Shown here piece by piece: positions 1-11,003 of a stretch of 64,000 bases of DNA (positions within the stretch are counted from its first letter, which is position 1; each line of letters opens with the position of its first letter). The DNA lies in assembly GCF_000808535.1 (NCBI RefSeq), contig NZ_JWLV01000012.1, positions 62,001 through 126,000 of the forward strand. The letters are read 5' to 3'. This stretch comes from Vibrio sinaloensis. Its GTDB lineage: Bacteria; Pseudomonadota; Gammaproteobacteria; Enterobacterales; Vibrionaceae. A program made the position numbers and the translations under genes. The notes under the pieces are model-generated. The model worked only from the letters and a program-made list of their open reading frames with translations. It ran no database searches and was not told the origin of the DNA.

Positions 1-1149
1 GCTCCTGCTCTTTGGCTTATTGCTGATTGGTTACGCGGCTGGGTAATGACAGGCTTCCCTTGGCTGTGGATCGGCTACAGCCAGATAGAGAGTCCACTCG
101 CGCACTTTGCACCTCTTGGTGGTGTTGAACTGCTCACCTTTCTAAGCATTGTCAGCTCGGGCGCGATTGCGTATGCCTTCCTTCACCGCCAATGGCTCCA
201 ACTGCTCATTCCAGCAATTATCTTATCGGCAGGGTTTGGGCTCAAATCGGCGAACTGGGTCACGCCTAATCCAGACAGCACAACTAAACTGGCTCTGATT
301 CAAGGCAATATCGCTCAAGAGCTCAAATGGCTGCCTAGCGAGCGTTGGCCAACCATTATGAAGTACACCGATCTGACGCGGGAAAACTGGGATGCCGATA
401 TTATTATTTGGCCAGAAGCCGCTATTCCAGCTTTTGAGTTCGAAATCTCCTCCTTTCTAAGCAATCTCGACTCTGCCGCTAAACTGAACCATAGCGCGGT
501 CATCACAGGGGTTGTCAACCAAGGGGAAAACAGGAAGTTCTACAACAGTATTCTGACTGTCGGTAAGACCGCATATGGCGACTACCGCTTCGATATGAGT
601 CAGCGCTATCACAAACATCATCTATTACCTTTTGGTGAGTTCGTCCCGTTTGAAACCATACTAAGGCCACTGGCGCCGTTCTTTAATTTGCCGATGTCCT
701 CTTTCAGTCGCGGTGAGTTTGTGCAAGCCAATATCGATGCCAATGGTAAACAGATGGCGCCAGCACTGTGCTACGAAATCATCTTTAATGAGCAAGTGCG
801 CCAAAACGTTACCGAAGAGACAGATTTTATTCTCACCTTGTCTAACGACGCTTGGTTTGGCCGTTCAATTGGCCCGTTGCAGCATATGGAAATTGCACGA
901 ATGCGTGCTTTAGAGCTTGGTAAACCTGTGATTCGTTCTACCAATAATGGCGTCACAGCGGTGACCGATTATCAAGGCCATATCGTTGCTCAGTTGCCGC
1001 AGTTTGAAACTGGCGTTTTAAGAGCAGAAATTGTCTCGACCGAAGGCCAGACACCCTACCGCCAATTTGGGACTTGGCCACTTTATCTGTGGACGATACT
1101 GAGCTTAGCGATAGGCTGGCGTTGGAGAACTAAACAGTCTAATGACTAA
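1..1149 (+). CDS. lnt: Apolipoprotein N-acyltransferase (5' end outside the window)
   Basis: Inner-membrane enzyme that N-acylates the diacylglyceryl cysteine of lipoproteins, the last step of lipoprotein maturation. The frame is open from base 1 (reading [15 protein letters not shown] before the first internal Met at 46), so the start lies upstream of the window and the N-terminal membrane segments are missing. The nitrilase-like periplasmic domain is complete: the catalytic Glu in IWPEAAIP (about nt 405-428), the Lys in [13 protein letters not shown] (about 610-650) and the Cys in APALCYEI (about 760-780). A hydrophobic segment near the C-terminus ([13 protein letters not shown]) is the last membrane anchor. 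A hairpin terminator follows directly. Family identity is clear. Confidence 0.95.
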   Translation, partial: APALWLIADWLRGWVMTGFPWLWIGYSQIESPLAHFAPLGGVELLTFLSIVSSGAIAYAFLHRQWLQLLIPAIILSAGFGLKSANWVTPNPDSTTKLALIQGNIAQELKWLPSERWPTIMKYTDLTRENWDADIIIWPEAAIPAFEFEISSFLSNLDSAAKLNHSAVITGVVNQGENRKFYNSILTVGKTAYGDYRFDMSQRYHKHHLLPFGEFVPFETILRPLAPFFNLPMSSFSRGEFVQANIDANGKQMAPALCYEIIFNEQVRQNVTEETDFILTLSNDAWFGRSIGPLQHMEIARMRALELGKPVIRSTNNGVTAVTDYQGHIVAQLPQFETGVLRAEIVSTEGQTPYRQFGTWPLYLWTILSLAIGWRWRTKQSND

Positions 1150-1156
1150 ACAGAAT

Positions 1157-1186
1157 AAGGGCTGACACCAATGCGTCAGCCCTTTT
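1157..1186 (+). terminator. Intrinsic terminator after lnt (probably bidirectional)
   Basis: AAGGGCTGAC and GTCAGCCCTT form a 10-bp stem around an 8-nt loop, followed by TTC. It lies between convergent lnt and the zinc-ribbon gene, so it may serve both. Confidence 0.75.
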
Positions 1187-1212
1187 CATATTGCTTCAAG
1201 GCGATATTTCGC

Positions 1213-1683
1213 TTAGGGTTTCAGCGCTTGGCGGCTAAAACCTTTGCAGCCACATTTGGTGCATGGAATGATAATCGTCGGATGATTGTACTCAGTTTTA
1301 TGGCCACATTTATCACACACTAAAGCGCCAAGGCCGATCACCTCTCCTGCTTCATACAAGCCCTGATGTTCTAGGTCTTCAAACAGTTCAACCCATTCGA
1401 CTTTCGTGCGATCGGTAATCTCCAGTAGACCTTGCCAAATGGAATCGGCAATCATCAAATAAAACGGACCGTTTTTGGAGTCTTCATAGTTGTCAGCAAA
1501 CTCTTTCAAATCTGACTTAACGTAAGCAGAAACCAAAGCCAGCTCATCTTTGGTTAAATCATTGGCGGCATCAACCACTTTACCCGAGGTTTCTAAAACG
1601 TGGTTAACTTCGTCAGGACTACGTTTGAGAGCTTCGACCACATCTTCAAACATCTCCTCATAACCTGTTTTGCGTTTTGGCAT
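1213..1683 (-). CDS. YbeL-like zinc-ribbon protein (DUF1451 family)
   Basis: A small acidic, mostly helical cytoplasmic protein ending in a zinc ribbon with two Cys pairs, CDKCGH and CTKCGCKGF. The resemblance is to E. coli YbeL, whose role is not established. An in-frame Met 11 codons upstream exists, but AAAGGAGG followed by TTAGCG sits just before the ATG at 1683 (protein MPKRKTGYEE...), so I take that as the start, giving 156 residues. It is convergent with lnt and divergent from leuS, so it is probably a single-gene transcript. The four Cys suggest structural zinc; nucleic-acid binding would be a guess. Confidence 0.85.
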   Translation of the reverse strand: MPKRKTGYEEMFEDVVEALKRSPDEVNHVLETSGKVVDAANDLTKDELALVSAYVKSDLKEFADNYEDSKNGPFYLMIADSIWQGLLEITDRTKVEWVELFEDLEHQGLYEAGEVIGLGALVCDKCGHKTEYNHPTIIIPCTKCGCKGFSRQALKP

Positions 1684-1873
1684 CGCTAACCTCCTTTTCG
1701 ATTCACTGATGCACATTCATAAAGCCTGTTAAAGGCAATAAACATCACCATCTTTACGTGATTTGAGTGGGTATTGGCTATTGTTGTGCCCCTCTCCTTT
1801 AGGTATTCTATGACGATCTATTAATGTCTGTTCTAACCGAACTCACAAATTCCAAGATAACCGGATATCATCG

Positions 1874-4447
1874 ATGCAAGAACAATATAACCCGCAAGAT
1901 ATTGAACAAAAGGTTCAACAGCACTGGGATAACAACAAGACCTTTGTTGTAAGTGAAGACCCAAACAAAGAAAAATTCTACTGTCTCTCTATGTTCCCAT
2001 ACCCAAGTGGTCGACTGCACATGGGTCACGTGCGTAATTACACTATCGGTGATGTGGTATCTCGTTTCCAACGCCTACAAGGCAAAAACGTCATGCAACC
2101 AATTGGTTGGGATGCGTTTGGTCTTCCTGCAGAAAACGCAGCGGTGAAGAACAACACAGCACCTGCACCATGGACTTACGAAAACATTGAGTACATGAAG
2201 AACCAGCTTAAGCTGCTAGGCTTTGGTTACGACTGGAACCGTGAGTTCGCAACGTGTACGCCTGAGTACTACCGTTGGGAGCAAGAGTTCTTCACTAAGC
2301 TTTACAACAAAGGCCTAGTGTACAAGAAGACTTCATCAGTTAACTGGTGTCCAAACGACCAAACTGTTCTTGCAAACGAGCAGGTTGAAGATGGTTGCTG
2401 CTGGCGTTGTGACACGCCGGTAGAGCAAAAAGAAATTCCACAGTGGTTCATTAAGATCACTGAATACGCTCAAGAGCTACTAGACGATCTAGATAACCTA
2501 GACGGCTGGCCTGAAATGGTTAAGACCATGCAGCGCAACTGGATCGGTCGCTCTGAAGGTGTAGAACTTAAGTTTGAAGTGAAAGGTCAACAAGACCTAG
2601 AAGTTTACACAACACGTCCAGACACACTAATGGGTGTGACTTACGTGGGTATCGCAGCAGGTCACCCTCTAGCAGCAGTAGCAGCAGAGAACAACCCTGA
2701 ACTTGCAGCCTTCATCGACGAGTGTAAGAACAACAAAGTAGCGGAAGCTGAGCTTGCGACAATGGAGAAGAAAGGTATGGCGACTGGCCTTACTGCGATT
2801 CACCCATTGAACGGTCGTGAAGTGCCAGTTTACGTGGCTAACTTCGTACTGATGGACTACGGCACAGGCGCTGTAATGGCAGTACCTGCACACGACCAAC
2901 GTGACTACGAGTTCGCGACTAAGTACGGTCTAGACATCGTGCCTGTAATCAAGCCAGTTGATGGCAGCGAACTAGACGTTTCTGAAGAAGCGTACACAGA
3001 GAAAGGTGTACTGTTCGATTCAGGTGAGTTCGACGGCCTTGAATTCCAAGCAGCGTTCGATGCAATCGCAGCGAAGCTAGAAGCAGAAGGCAAAGGCACG
3101 AAGACAGTTAACTTCCGTCTACGTGACTGGGGCGTATCTCGTCAACGTTACTGGGGTGCTCCAATCCCTATGGTAACCACTGAAGACGGTGAAGTTCACC
3201 CTGTACCAGCTGACCAACTACCAGTAATCCTTCCAGAAGACGTGGTAATGGACGGCGTAACTAGCCCAATCAAAGCTGACAAAGAATGGGCGAAGACAAC
3301 GTTCAACGGCGAACCTGCTCTACGTGAGACAGATACATTCGATACCTTCATGGAGTCTTCTTGGTACTACGCACGTTACTGTTCACCACAAGCTGACGAC
3401 ATCCTAGATCCAGAAAAAGCGAACTACTGGCTACCAGTAGACCAGTACATCGGTGGTATCGAGCACGCTTGTATGCATCTACTGTACTCTCGCTTCTTCC
3501 ACAAATTGCTACGTGACGCAGGTTACGTAACGTCTGACGAACCGTTCAAGCAACTGCTTTGTCAAGGCATGGTACTAGCAGACGCGTTCTACTTCGAGAA
3601 CGAGAAAGGCGGTAAAGAGTGGGTTGCGCCAACTGACGTTGCTGTAGAGCGTGACGGTAAAGGCCGCATTACTTCTGCGAAAGACACGGAAGGCCGCGAT
3701 GTTACCCACTCAGGCATGATCAAAATGTCTAAGTCGAAGAACAACGGTATCGACCCACAAGAGATGGTAGACAAGTATGGTGCTGACACAGTACGTCTAT
3801 TCATGATGTTCGCATCTCCTGCAGACATGACACTTGAGTGGCAAGAGTCTGGTGTAGAAGGCGCAAACCGCTTCCTGAAACGTGTTTGGAAACTAGTAAA
3901 CGAGCACACATCAAAAGGTGCAGCAGAAGCAGTCGATACATCTGCACTTTCTGGTGACCAAAAAGCACTTCGTCGTGACGTTCACAAGACTATCGCGAAA
4001 GTGACTGATGATATCGCTCGTCGTCAAACGTTCAACACAGCAATCGCTGCGATCATGGAACTGATGAACAAGCTAGCGAAAGCGCCTCAAGAGTCTGCGC
4101 AAGATCGTGCAATCCTTGATGAGGCCCTAAAAGCTGTTGTTGCGATGCTTTACCCAATCACTCCGCATATCTCTTACGAATTGTGGGCTGCGCTAGGTGA
4201 ATCAGACATCGACAATGCTGTATGGCCAACGTTCGATGAAAAAGCACTGGTTGAAGATGAGAAGCTAATTATCGTTCAAGTAAACGGTAAGCTACGTGCG
4301 AAACTCACCGTACCAGCAGATATCTCTAAAGAAGATATCGAAGCGCTAGGTCTAAACGATGAGAACGTCACTAAGTTCACCGAAGGCAAAACAGTACGTA
4401 AAGTTATCTACGTACCAGGTAAACTTCTGAACATCGTTGCGAACTAA
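1874..4447 (+). CDS. leuS: Leucyl-tRNA synthetase
   Basis: Class Ia aminoacyl-tRNA synthetase charging tRNA-Leu. The 857 residues match the usual bacterial length. The ATP-binding HIGH-type motif is [14 protein letters not shown] at residues 42-55, and KMSKS is at about 617-621. Between them lie the CP1 editing domain ([13 protein letters not shown] region, then [20 protein letters not shown]), which hydrolyses mischarged tRNA, and the [16 protein letters not shown] signature. The C-terminal part carries the anticodon-binding domain and a small VNGKLRAKL domain. Codon choice looks strongly biased, as expected for a highly expressed gene. It begins a + strand run with lptE and holA, though a terminator-like hairpin follows leuS. 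Confidence 0.98.
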   Translation: MQEQYNPQDIEQKVQQHWDNNKTFVVSEDPNKEKFYCLSMFPYPSGRLHMGHVRNYTIGDVVSRFQRLQGKNVMQPIGWDAFGLPAENAAVKNNTAPAPWTYENIEYMKNQLKLLGFGYDWNREFATCTPEYYRWEQEFFTKLYNKGLVYKKTSSVNWCPNDQTVLANEQVEDGCCWRCDTPVEQKEIPQWFIKITEYAQELLDDLDNLDGWPEMVKTMQRNWIGRSEGVELKFEVKGQQDLEVYTTRPDTLMGVTYVGIAAGHPLAAVAAENNPELAAFIDECKNNKVAEAELATMEKKGMATGLTAIHPLNGREVPVYVANFVLMDYGTGAVMAVPAHDQRDYEFATKYGLDIVPVIKPVDGSELDVSEEAYTEKGVLFDSGEFDGLEFQAAFDAIAAKLEAEGKGTKTVNFRLRDWGVSRQRYWGAPIPMVTTEDGEVHPVPADQLPVILPEDVVMDGVTSPIKADKEWAKTTFNGEPALRETDTFDTFMESSWYYARYCSPQADDILDPEKANYWLPVDQYIGGIEHACMHLLYSRFFHKLLRDAGYVTSDEPFKQLLCQGMVLADAFYFENEKGGKEWVAPTDVAVERDGKGRITSAKDTEGRDVTHSGMIKMSKSKNNGIDPQEMVDKYGADTVRLFMMFASPADMTLEWQESGVEGANRFLKRVWKLVNEHTSKGAAEAVDTSALSGDQKALRRDVHKTIAKVTDDIARRQTFNTAIAAIMELMNKLAKAPQESAQDRAILDEALKAVVAMLYPITPHISYELWAALGESDIDNAVWPTFDEKALVEDEKLIIVQVNGKLRAKLTVPADISKEDIEALGLNDENVTKFTEGKTVRKVIYVPGKLLNIVAN

Positions 4448-4484
4448 GAAAGTGTTGCGAACTAATCGCAGATAAATAAGTCTT

Positions 4485-4532
4485 AAGCAGGGTAACTTTA
4501 GTTTATTGAACTAGAGTGTCGCCCTGCTTTAT
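4485..4532 (+). terminator. Hairpin terminator after leuS
   Basis: An outer stem AAGCAGGG/CCCTGCTT encloses an inner stem ACTTTAGTT/AACTAGAGT, with a short T-rich tail (TTTATTTATC). The long compound stem and weak T-run suggest partial read-through into lptE. Confidence 0.55.
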
Positions 4533-4609
4533 TTATCTTAAAGCTCTAGCCCGTTTGGGTTAAATAGAGCCGTAAGATAAGTAAACCCATAAACGAGAGC
4601 CATTAATCT

Positions 4610-5230
4610 ATGTTTCGCCGTGTATCGCGCCTGTTATCTGATTCAACTGTAAAGCTCACTTCTGCTGTACTCATGGCAAGCCTACTGGCTGGTTGTGGTT
4701 TCCATCTGCGTGGAGATTACTCGGTACCTGACGAATTAAACACCTTATCTCTTACCAGTTATGACCCATACAGCACCTTTACTCGCATGATGAAAGGCCA
4801 ATTGCGCTTGAGTGAGGTGGATATTGTGCCACCCGCTGCTAACGTGCCAAATCTGCACCTTGTTAGTGAAGGCGTTGGTGAGCGTACATTATCTTTGTAC
4901 CAAAACACCCGAGCGGCAGAAAAAGAGATCACTTTCCGCGCCTCTTACCGAGTGACGGTTCCCGATGTGGGCACAAAAACCTATTCGACAAGCGTGACTC
5001 GAAGCTACCTTGATAACCCTCTCAGCGCGCTGGCAAAATCGGTCGAACGAGACATGATTGAAGATGAAATGCGTAAACTGGCCGCCACTCAAATTGTTCG
5101 TCAAATGGCGCGTTTACGAGCAGACATCGCACACGATGAACTCAATGACGATGCTGAAGAAATTTCACTCAAAGACGACGATGAGCAATATCGCATTAAA
5201 ACTTACTCTACGGATAAATCAGGTCAGTAA
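4610..5230 (+). CDS. lptE: LPS-assembly lipoprotein LptE
   Basis: Outer-membrane lipoprotein that plugs the LptD barrel and helps move LPS to the cell surface. The signal peptide ends in a lipobox LLAGC with the lipidated Cys at residue 29, followed by GFHLRGDYSVP, a typical LptE (RlpB) mature start. The 206-residue length is normal; the C-terminal tail (EISLKDDDEQYRIKTYSTDKSGQ region) is polar and acidic and may be disordered. It is directly followed by holA after 9 bases, as in other enterobacteria and vibrios, so the two are co-transcribed. Identity is supported by position between leuS and holA as well as by the lipobox and GFHLRG motif. Confidence 0.93.
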   Translation: MFRRVSRLLSDSTVKLTSAVLMASLLAGCGFHLRGDYSVPDELNTLSLTSYDPYSTFTRMMKGQLRLSEVDIVPPAANVPNLHLVSEGVGERTLSLYQNTRAAEKEITFRASYRVTVPDVGTKTYSTSVTRSYLDNPLSALAKSVERDMIEDEMRKLAATQIVRQMARLRADIAHDELNDDAEEISLKDDDEQYRIKTYSTDKSGQ

Positions 5231-5239
5231 GAGGTTTTC

Positions 5240-6253
5240 ATGCGCATTTTTGCCGACCGACTGTTAGAGCAAGTCAACAAGCAGCTCCACCCTACGTACC
5301 TTCTCTTTGGCAATGAACCGTTGCTACTGCAGGAGTCACGTCAGGCAATAAAAAAAGCGGCGCTAAGCCAAGGGTTCGAAGAACGACATCGCTTTGCAAT
5401 AGACAGCAGCTTCGATTGGAACCTTGTCTACGACTGTTGCCAAGCCATGAGCTTATTCTCAGCTCGACAAATCATCGAATTGGAACTGCCAGAATCAGGC
5501 GTTAATGCGGCCATCGCGAAGGAGCTTTTGGCCCTTGCTGACATGCTGCATCAAGACGTGCTACTTGTCGTTATCGGCACCAAACTGACGAAAGCGCAAG
5601 AAAATGCCAAGTGGTTTAAAGCGCTTTCGACAAATGGCTGCTGGGTAAATTGTCTAACACCAGATATTCAGCGTCTACCTCAGTTCGTTCAAGCTCGCTG
5701 TCGTGCGCTTAACCTAAAGCCTGATCCAGAAGCAATCCAAATGCTGGCACAGTGGCATGAAGGCAACCTATTTGCCTTAACACAAAGTTTGGAAAAGCTC
5801 GCACTTCTCTACCCTGACGGCCAATTGAACTTGATTCGATTGGAAGAGTCGCTCAGCCGACACAACCACTTCACCGCTTTCCACTGGATTGATGCACTGC
5901 TGGCGGGAAAAGCCAATCGCGCTCAACGAATCATGCGCCAACTTGAAGCGGAAGGCGTGGAAATGGTGATACTGGCACGCACCATTCAAAAAGAGCTTCA
6001 ACAACTACTGGCCATGTTGCAAATGATGCAGACCGAGCCCATTGGCCGAGTGTTTGAGTCGTATCGAATCTGGCAGTCCAAGCGGCCACTCTATTCAGCC
6101 GCGCTAACTAGGCTCTCTATTGCCAATGTAAAAACACTGCTGCAGCTTTTGGCAAAAATCGAGATCCTAACCAAAACTCAGTACGACCAATCCAGTTGGC
6201 CACTATTACACCAGTTAAGTACGCAGATGTGCCTGCCTCAGGTGAAGCTTTAA
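5240..6253 (+). CDS. holA: DNA polymerase III delta subunit
   Basis: The wrench subunit of the sliding-clamp loader: delta binds and opens the beta clamp. The 337-residue protein starts MRIFADRLLEQVNKQLHPTY, has the conserved LLFGNEPLLLQE stretch at about residues 20-31 and the SLFSARQIIELELPE segment at about 73-87, where the clamp-contacting hydrophobic pair of delta is found. The C-terminal third is helical and forms the pentamer collar in known clamp loaders. The ATG follows the lptE stop by 9 bases with AAGAGG as ribosome-binding site. The next gene, rsfS, has its own putative promoter. Confidence 0.96.
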   Translation: MRIFADRLLEQVNKQLHPTYLLFGNEPLLLQESRQAIKKAALSQGFEERHRFAIDSSFDWNLVYDCCQAMSLFSARQIIELELPESGVNAAIAKELLALADMLHQDVLLVVIGTKLTKAQENAKWFKALSTNGCWVNCLTPDIQRLPQFVQARCRALNLKPDPEAIQMLAQWHEGNLFALTQSLEKLALLYPDGQLNLIRLEESLSRHNHFTAFHWIDALLAGKANRAQRIMRQLEAEGVEMVILARTIQKELQQLLAMLQMMQTEPIGRVFESYRIWQSKRPLYSAALTRLSIANVKTLLQLLAKIEILTKTQYDQSSWPLLHQLSTQMCLPQVKL

Positions 6254-6269
6254 AAAAGCGTGATATACT
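6242..6269 (+). promoter_or_regulatory. Putative sigma70 promoter for rsfS-rlmH-mrdAB
   Basis: TATACT (6264-6269) is a good -10 preceded by TGA, with GTGAAG 16 bases upstream as a weak -35 and a GC-rich stretch (GCGCCGCCC) just downstream, the kind of discriminator linked to stringent control. It overlaps the 3' end of holA. By eye only. Confidence 0.45.
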
Positions 6270-6325
6270 GCGCCGCCCTTTGGGCACCCACTTGTGAACA
6301 GAATTGACATAACGAGGACAACACC

Positions 6326-6643
6326 TTGCAACTTGAAGAACTGAATGATTTCTTAGTAGATAAAGCCGATGATATGAAAGCCCAAGATATCAAAACTATT
6401 GATGTCCAAGGTAAATCTAGCATTACGGACTACATGATTATCTGTACTGGCACTTCAAAACGTCACGTTGCATCGATTGCCGATCACGTTGCTAAAGAAT
6501 CCAAACTGGCCGGCCTTACCCCTCTGGGTATTGATGGCGAAGCGGAAGGCGAATGGGTTGTACTGGATATGGGCACAACTATCGTACACGTCATGCAAGA
6601 AGAGCAACGCGAACTTTACCAACTCGAGAAGCTTTGGGGCTAA
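6326..6643 (+). CDS. rsfS: Ribosomal silencing factor RsfS
   Basis: Binds ribosomal protein L14 (uL14) on the 50S subunit and blocks subunit joining, lowering translation when nutrients are short. The 105-residue length equals the E. coli protein, and the conserved core is intact: [23 protein letters not shown] at about residues 25-47 (longer than usual identity block) and [19 protein letters not shown] at the C-terminus. The start codon is TTG at 6326, eight bases after the SD-like GAGG; no better ATG is available in frame upstream of the conserved N-terminus. Three bases separate its stop from the rlmH start, so the two are translated together. Confidence 0.95.
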   Translation: MQLEELNDFLVDKADDMKAQDIKTIDVQGKSSITDYMIICTGTSKRHVASIADHVAKESKLAGLTPLGIDGEAEGEWVVLDMGTTIVHVMQEEQRELYQLEKLWG

Positions 6644-6645
6644 CC

Positions 6646-7116
6646 ATGAAATTACAATTGATTGCCGTTGGCACCAAAATGCCGAAATGGGTCGAAGAAG
6701 GGTTTCAGGAGTATAAACGCCGTTTTCCTCACGACATGCCACTAGAGCTGATTGAAATTCCAGCGGGCAAACGCGGTAAAAACGCCGACATTGCAAGAAT
6801 TCTGCAAAAAGAAGGCGAAGCCATGCTTGCTGCCGTGCCAAAAGGCAATCGAATTGTTACGCTAGATATTCCTGGTAGAAAATGGGATACACCTCAATTG
6901 GCCGAGCAGCTTGAGAGCTGGAAGTTAGATGGTCGAGATGTATCCATTTTGATTGGTGGTCCAGAAGGACTCGCCCCCGCTTGTAAAACAGCCGCGGATC
7001 AAAGTTGGTCTCTATCAGCACTAACCTTGCCTCATCCACTCGTCCGTATCGTCATGGCGGAAAGTTTGTACCGAGCGTGGAGCATTACCGCAAACCACCC
7101 TTACCACCGAGAATAA
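6646..7116 (+). CDS. rlmH: 23S rRNA pseudouridine-1915 N3-methyltransferase RlmH
   Basis: SPOUT-class methyltransferase that modifies pseudouridine 1915 in helix 69 of 23S rRNA on assembled 70S ribosomes. I take the ATG at 6646 ([13 protein letters not shown]), three bases after the rsfS stop, rather than upstream in-frame starts that lie inside rsfS; this gives the normal 156 residues. The trefoil-knot SAM-binding loop is visible as [11 protein letters not shown] (about residues 102-112), followed by [26 protein letters not shown] and the C-terminal YHRE. It sits in the usual rsfS-rlmH-mrdA-mrdB order. Confidence 0.96.
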   Translation: MKLQLIAVGTKMPKWVEEGFQEYKRRFPHDMPLELIEIPAGKRGKNADIARILQKEGEAMLAAVPKGNRIVTLDIPGRKWDTPQLAEQLESWKLDGRDVSILIGGPEGLAPACKTAADQSWSLSALTLPHPLVRIVMAESLYRAWSITANHPYHRE

Positions 7117-7123
7117 TCGATTC

Positions 7124-9013
7124 ATGTTACGAAAGCGCTCCCAAATAAGGGACTATCAAGAAGAAGCACGACTGTTTAAAAGTCGTGCTATTGTCGCTTT
7201 TATAGGCATCGTTGCCATGATGGGACTTTTGGTGACGAACTTGTACAACATACAAGTTAATCAGTTTCAAGATTACAAAACCCGCTCAAACGACAACCGA
7301 ATCAAGGTCGTCCCAATCGCACCAAACCGCGGGCTTATTTACGACCGTAACGGTAAATTGCTGGCTGAAAACCGTCCAGTATTTAGCCTTGAGATCACGC
7401 CAGAGAAAATCGAGGATATGGAGGCAACCATTGCCAGCCTTCAACAAATCCTTACCATCACCCCTGACCAGATTGAACGCTTTCAAAAAGAGCGCCGCCA
7501 GACACGTCGCTTTAAGTCTGTGCCTATTTTGACTCAATTAACACCTGAGCAGGTGGCGAAATTTTCGGTCAATCAGCACAAATTTCCTGGGGTATCCGTC
7601 AACGCGGCTTTGAAACGCCATTACCCTTATGGCGAGGTGTTAACCCACGTAATTGGCTACGTTTCGCGAATCAATGACCGTGATATGCAGCGTCTCGTCC
7701 GCGAAGAGAAAGACGCAAACTATCAAGCCACTCGTGACATCGGTAAGCTGGGTATCGAACGCTACTACGAAGATTTGCTGCACGGAACAGCAGGTTACCA
7801 AGAGGTTGAGGTCAACAGTCGTGGTCGCATCATACGCACGCTAAAATACGTTCCACCTGAGCCGGGTAAAGATATTGTCTTAAACCTCGATATCGACTTA
7901 CAACTCTACATCCATGATCTCTTAGCAGACCGACGCGGTAGTGCAGTGGTACTCGATCCTAAAGACAATGGTGTATTGGCAATGGTGTCAAGCCCAAGCT
8001 ACGACCCGAATGCCTTCGTACATGGTATTTCTGGCAAAGACTATCGAGCACTACTTAATGACAAGAATCGTCCGCTGGTGAACCGAGCCACGTTAGGCAT
8101 CTATCCTCCAGCATCGACCATTAAACCCTTCATGGCGGTGGCTGCGCTTCAAGAAGGTGTCATCACGCCGAATACTACTCGTAACGACCCTGGCTACTGG
8201 CGAATTCCAAACTCGAAAACTCGACCATTCCGAGATTGGCTCCCGTGGGGGCATGGCAAGGTAGATATCGTCAAATCAATCGAAGAATCCGTGGATACCT
8301 TCTTCTACCAAGTCGCGTATGACATGGGGATTGATCGTATATCCAATTGGATGATGATGTTTGGCTTTGGTGATTACACTGGGCTAGATATTCGTGAAGA
8401 GAGCAAAGCGAATATGCCAACCCGAGACTGGAAAATGGCTCGTCATCGCGTGCCTTGGTATCAAGGGGACACCATTCCTGTTGGCATCGGCCAAGGTTAC
8501 TGGACAGCAACGCCAATGCAAATTGCCAAAGCGACCTCGGTGCTGGTTAACCGAGGCAAACGTATTGCTCCACACCTGTTAAGAGCGACCATCGTTAACG
8601 GTGAGCGTTTTGAGAAACAGGAGCTTTCAGAGCTTGAGACTTATACCTACCCTCCAATCGAAGGGGTCAAAGAGAAGTACTGGGACCTTGCGATAGAGGG
8701 AATGCGTCTTGTAAACCACGGAAAAAAAGGAACGGCTCGCCGAGCCTTCTACAACACCGAGTATGTCAGCGCCGGTAAATCAGGTACAGCTCAGGTATTT
8801 GGCTTAGGCGAAGATGAAAAATACAACGCAGACGAAATTGCCGAGCACCTGCGCGACCATGCGCTCTTTACTGGCTTCGCCCCCATTGACGATCCTGAAA
8901 TTGTCGTGACGATTGTCCTTGAAAACGCAGGCGGTGGCTCAAGCAACGGTGGTCCTGTGGTACGCCAAGTGTTTGATCACGTGCTCGTAGAGAAAAAAGA
9001 GGCTGAAAAATAA
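7124..9013 (+). CDS. mrdA: Penicillin-binding protein 2 (elongation transpeptidase)
   Basis: Peptidoglycan DD-transpeptidase of the rod-shape elongasome, partner of RodA and MreBCD. The 629-residue protein has a short cytoplasmic start, one membrane anchor (about residues 25-45, [21 protein letters not shown]), the dimerisation/pedestal region with [10 protein letters not shown], and the transpeptidase domain with the nucleophile in STIK (Ser331), SVD in the second motif (about 391-393) and KSGTAQ (Lys552). Starts 7 bases after rlmH; its stop overlaps the rodA start by one base (TAATG), implying translational coupling. Mecillinam would be the classical inhibitor of this family. Confidence 0.97.
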   Translation: MLRKRSQIRDYQEEARLFKSRAIVAFIGIVAMMGLLVTNLYNIQVNQFQDYKTRSNDNRIKVVPIAPNRGLIYDRNGKLLAENRPVFSLEITPEKIEDMEATIASLQQILTITPDQIERFQKERRQTRRFKSVPILTQLTPEQVAKFSVNQHKFPGVSVNAALKRHYPYGEVLTHVIGYVSRINDRDMQRLVREEKDANYQATRDIGKLGIERYYEDLLHGTAGYQEVEVNSRGRIIRTLKYVPPEPGKDIVLNLDIDLQLYIHDLLADRRGSAVVLDPKDNGVLAMVSSPSYDPNAFVHGISGKDYRALLNDKNRPLVNRATLGIYPPASTIKPFMAVAALQEGVITPNTTRNDPGYWRIPNSKTRPFRDWLPWGHGKVDIVKSIEESVDTFFYQVAYDMGIDRISNWMMMFGFGDYTGLDIREESKANMPTRDWKMARHRVPWYQGDTIPVGIGQGYWTATPMQIAKATSVLVNRGKRIAPHLLRATIVNGERFEKQELSELETYTYPPIEGVKEKYWDLAIEGMRLVNHGKKGTARRAFYNTEYVSAGKSGTAQVFGLGEDEKYNADEIAEHLRDHALFTGFAPIDDPEIVVTIVLENAGGGSSNGGPVVRQVFDHVLVEKKEAEK

Positions 9014-10134
9014 TGGATTTTGATCCTTCAACTGGCCAAAACCGCGCTCTGTTCGAGCGTTTCCACATCGATTTACCATTGCTACTAGGCATATTGGTAC
9101 TTATGGGCTTTGGCCTAATCGTTATGTACAGTGCAAGTGGCCAAAGCCTTGCGATGATGGATCGCCAAGCAATGCGTATGGGCTTAGCCCTTGGCGTGAT
9201 GCTTATTTTGGCTCAGATACCACCTAGAACCTATGAGACCTTGGCGCCACTTATGTTTGCTGGCGGTATTCTTTTACTACTCGGGGTACTCTTTTTTGGC
9301 GAAGCTTCTAAAGGGGCGCAGCGCTGGCTGAACCTAGGCTTTGTTCGTTTTCAACCGTCGGAACTTTTGAAGCTCGCGGTTCCGCTTATGATCGCCCGCT
9401 ACATTGGTAAACGAGCCCTGCCGCCGACATTCCAAACCCTAGTGATTTCTTTGGTGATGGTGTTTGTCCCGACCATATTAATCGCCAAGCAACCCGACTT
9501 AGGCACTTCAATTTTGATTGCAGCCTCGGGCATCTTCGTGATTTTCCTTGCGGGTATCAGTTGGAGAATAATCTTCGCTGCTGCGTGTGGCCTTGGCGCC
9601 TTTTTACCCATTTTGTGGTTCTTCTTGATGCGCGAATATCAAAAAGTCCGTGTAAGAACGCTGTTTAACCCAGAATCAGATCCTTTGGGGGCGGGCTACC
9701 ACATTATCCAAAGTAAAATCGCGATTGGCTCAGGGGGTATCTCCGGTAAAGGTTGGATGCAGGGAACTCAATCCCAATTGGAATTTCTCCCAGAGCGCCA
9801 CACCGACTTTATTTTTGCCGTAATCGCAGAAGAATGGGGACTGATCGGCATTCTTGCGTTGCTCAGTATCTACCTTTACATCATCGGACGCGGACTCTAC
9901 CTCGCGAGCAAGGCCCAAACCGCCTTTGGCCGCATGATGGCTGGCAGTATCGTGCTAAGTTTCTTTGTTTACGTTTTTGTAAACATTGGCATGGTAAGCG
10001 GGATTTTACCGGTTGTGGGCGTTCCTCTTCCTCTGATCAGTTATGGTGGCACCTCAATGGTGACGCTCATGGCAGGCTTTGGTATTTTGATGTCGATTCA
10101 CACACACAGAAAAGCGTTTTCGAAGGCAACATAG
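9013..10134 (+). CDS. mrdB: RodA, SEDS-family peptidoglycan glycosyltransferase
   Basis: Multi-pass inner-membrane enzyme that polymerises lipid II into glycan strands during cell elongation, working with PBP2. The 373 residues carry about ten hydrophobic segments. Conserved SEDS signatures are present: MYSASGQS near the first segment, [21 protein letters not shown] at about residues 100-120, KQPDLGTS (about 162-169), [10 protein letters not shown] in the large periplasmic loop with the catalytic-type Asp, and [15 protein letters not shown] near the C-terminus. The ATG shares a base with the mrdA stop. One base separates it from the rlpA start, so the elongation genes and rlpA form one operon. 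Confidence 0.97.
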   Translation: MDFDPSTGQNRALFERFHIDLPLLLGILVLMGFGLIVMYSASGQSLAMMDRQAMRMGLALGVMLILAQIPPRTYETLAPLMFAGGILLLLGVLFFGEASKGAQRWLNLGFVRFQPSELLKLAVPLMIARYIGKRALPPTFQTLVISLVMVFVPTILIAKQPDLGTSILIAASGIFVIFLAGISWRIIFAAACGLGAFLPILWFFLMREYQKVRVRTLFNPESDPLGAGYHIIQSKIAIGSGGISGKGWMQGTQSQLEFLPERHTDFIFAVIAEEWGLIGILALLSIYLYIIGRGLYLASKAQTAFGRMMAGSIVLSFFVYVFVNIGMVSGILPVVGVPLPLISYGGTSMVTLMAGFGILMSIHTHRKAFSKAT

Positions 10135-10135
10135 T

Positions 10136-10915
10136 ATGACAAACAAAACACTGCTGGCATTGGCTTGCACGAGCATTCTATTGGTAGGCTGTTCTTCTGC
10201 GCCGTCTAAACGCTACTCCCTGGATGATGACGTTGCACCTGAGAAACCTATCTCTGTTGATCATATTGAAGACGCTGTCCCGCAATATGAACCTTACAGT
10301 TTAGGCGGGAACAAAGATTACACGCTGCGCGGAAACCACTACACCATCATCAAAGACAGCACAGGCTTTACCGAGCAAGGCATCTCTTCTTGGTACGGAA
10401 AAAAATTCCATGGCCACCTGACTTCGAATGGTGAGATCTATGACATGTATTCCATGACAGCGGCACATAAGACCTTACCTTTGCCAAGCTATGTGGAAGT
10501 GACCAATCAAGACAATGGCAAAAAAGCCATCGTCCGTGTCAATGACCGAGGTCCTTTTCACCCTGGACGCATCATAGATTTAAGCTACGCCGCCGCCACC
10601 AAACTCGATGTCATCAAAACGGGTACAGCGAATGTGTCGATTCGAGTCATCAAGGTCGACAAACCAACCGAAGCCCACAAACAACAAGCGTTGCCAAAGT
10701 TTGTTGTGCAAGTTGCTTCATCACAGCATTCACAGCGCGTCCAAACTTTGGCACAAGAGCTGGGGCAAAAACTTGCGGTTGAGAGTTATGTAGGGTCTGA
10801 AAATGACGTCCATCGAGTACTATTAGGACCGTTTAATGACTATATGCAAACTCAAAAAACCTTAGAACAAGTAAAAACACTTGGTTATTCGAGTGCATTT
10901 ATTAAATCCTTGTAG
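10136..10915 (+). CDS. rlpA: RlpA, septal-ring lytic transglycosylase lipoprotein
   Basis: Outer-membrane lipoprotein with a double-psi beta-barrel domain; in Pseudomonas RlpA cleaves denuded glycan strands at septa. The lipobox LVGC puts the lipidated Cys at residue 19. The barrel domain (about residues 79-175) includes GISSWYGKKFHGHLTSNGE and VRVNDRGPFHPGRIIDLS, with the Asp and His positions used by active RlpA. A C-terminal SPOR domain (about 187-259, FVVQVASSQHSQRVQ to YSSAFIKSL) would bind denuded peptidoglycan at the division site. Starts right after mrdB, so coupled to it. Confidence 0.94.
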   Translation: MTNKTLLALACTSILLVGCSSAPSKRYSLDDDVAPEKPISVDHIEDAVPQYEPYSLGGNKDYTLRGNHYTIIKDSTGFTEQGISSWYGKKFHGHLTSNGEIYDMYSMTAAHKTLPLPSYVEVTNQDNGKKAIVRVNDRGPFHPGRIIDLSYAAATKLDVIKTGTANVSIRVIKVDKPTEAHKQQALPKFVVQVASSQHSQRVQTLAQELGQKLAVESYVGSENDVHRVLLGPFNDYMQTQKTLEQVKTLGYSSAFIKSL

Positions 10916-11003
10916 AGTTAATTCTCCAAGCCACTAGACGACACTAGCTTGAGAGAGTGATTCTGTTAAGATATGGACAGTTAAAGATAAACCTGTAGTC
11001 AAT

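Noticed and set aside
3589..3909. A 106-codon - strand frame inside leuS.
   Set aside because: Fully inside a conserved catalytic region; arises from the biased codon use of leuS.
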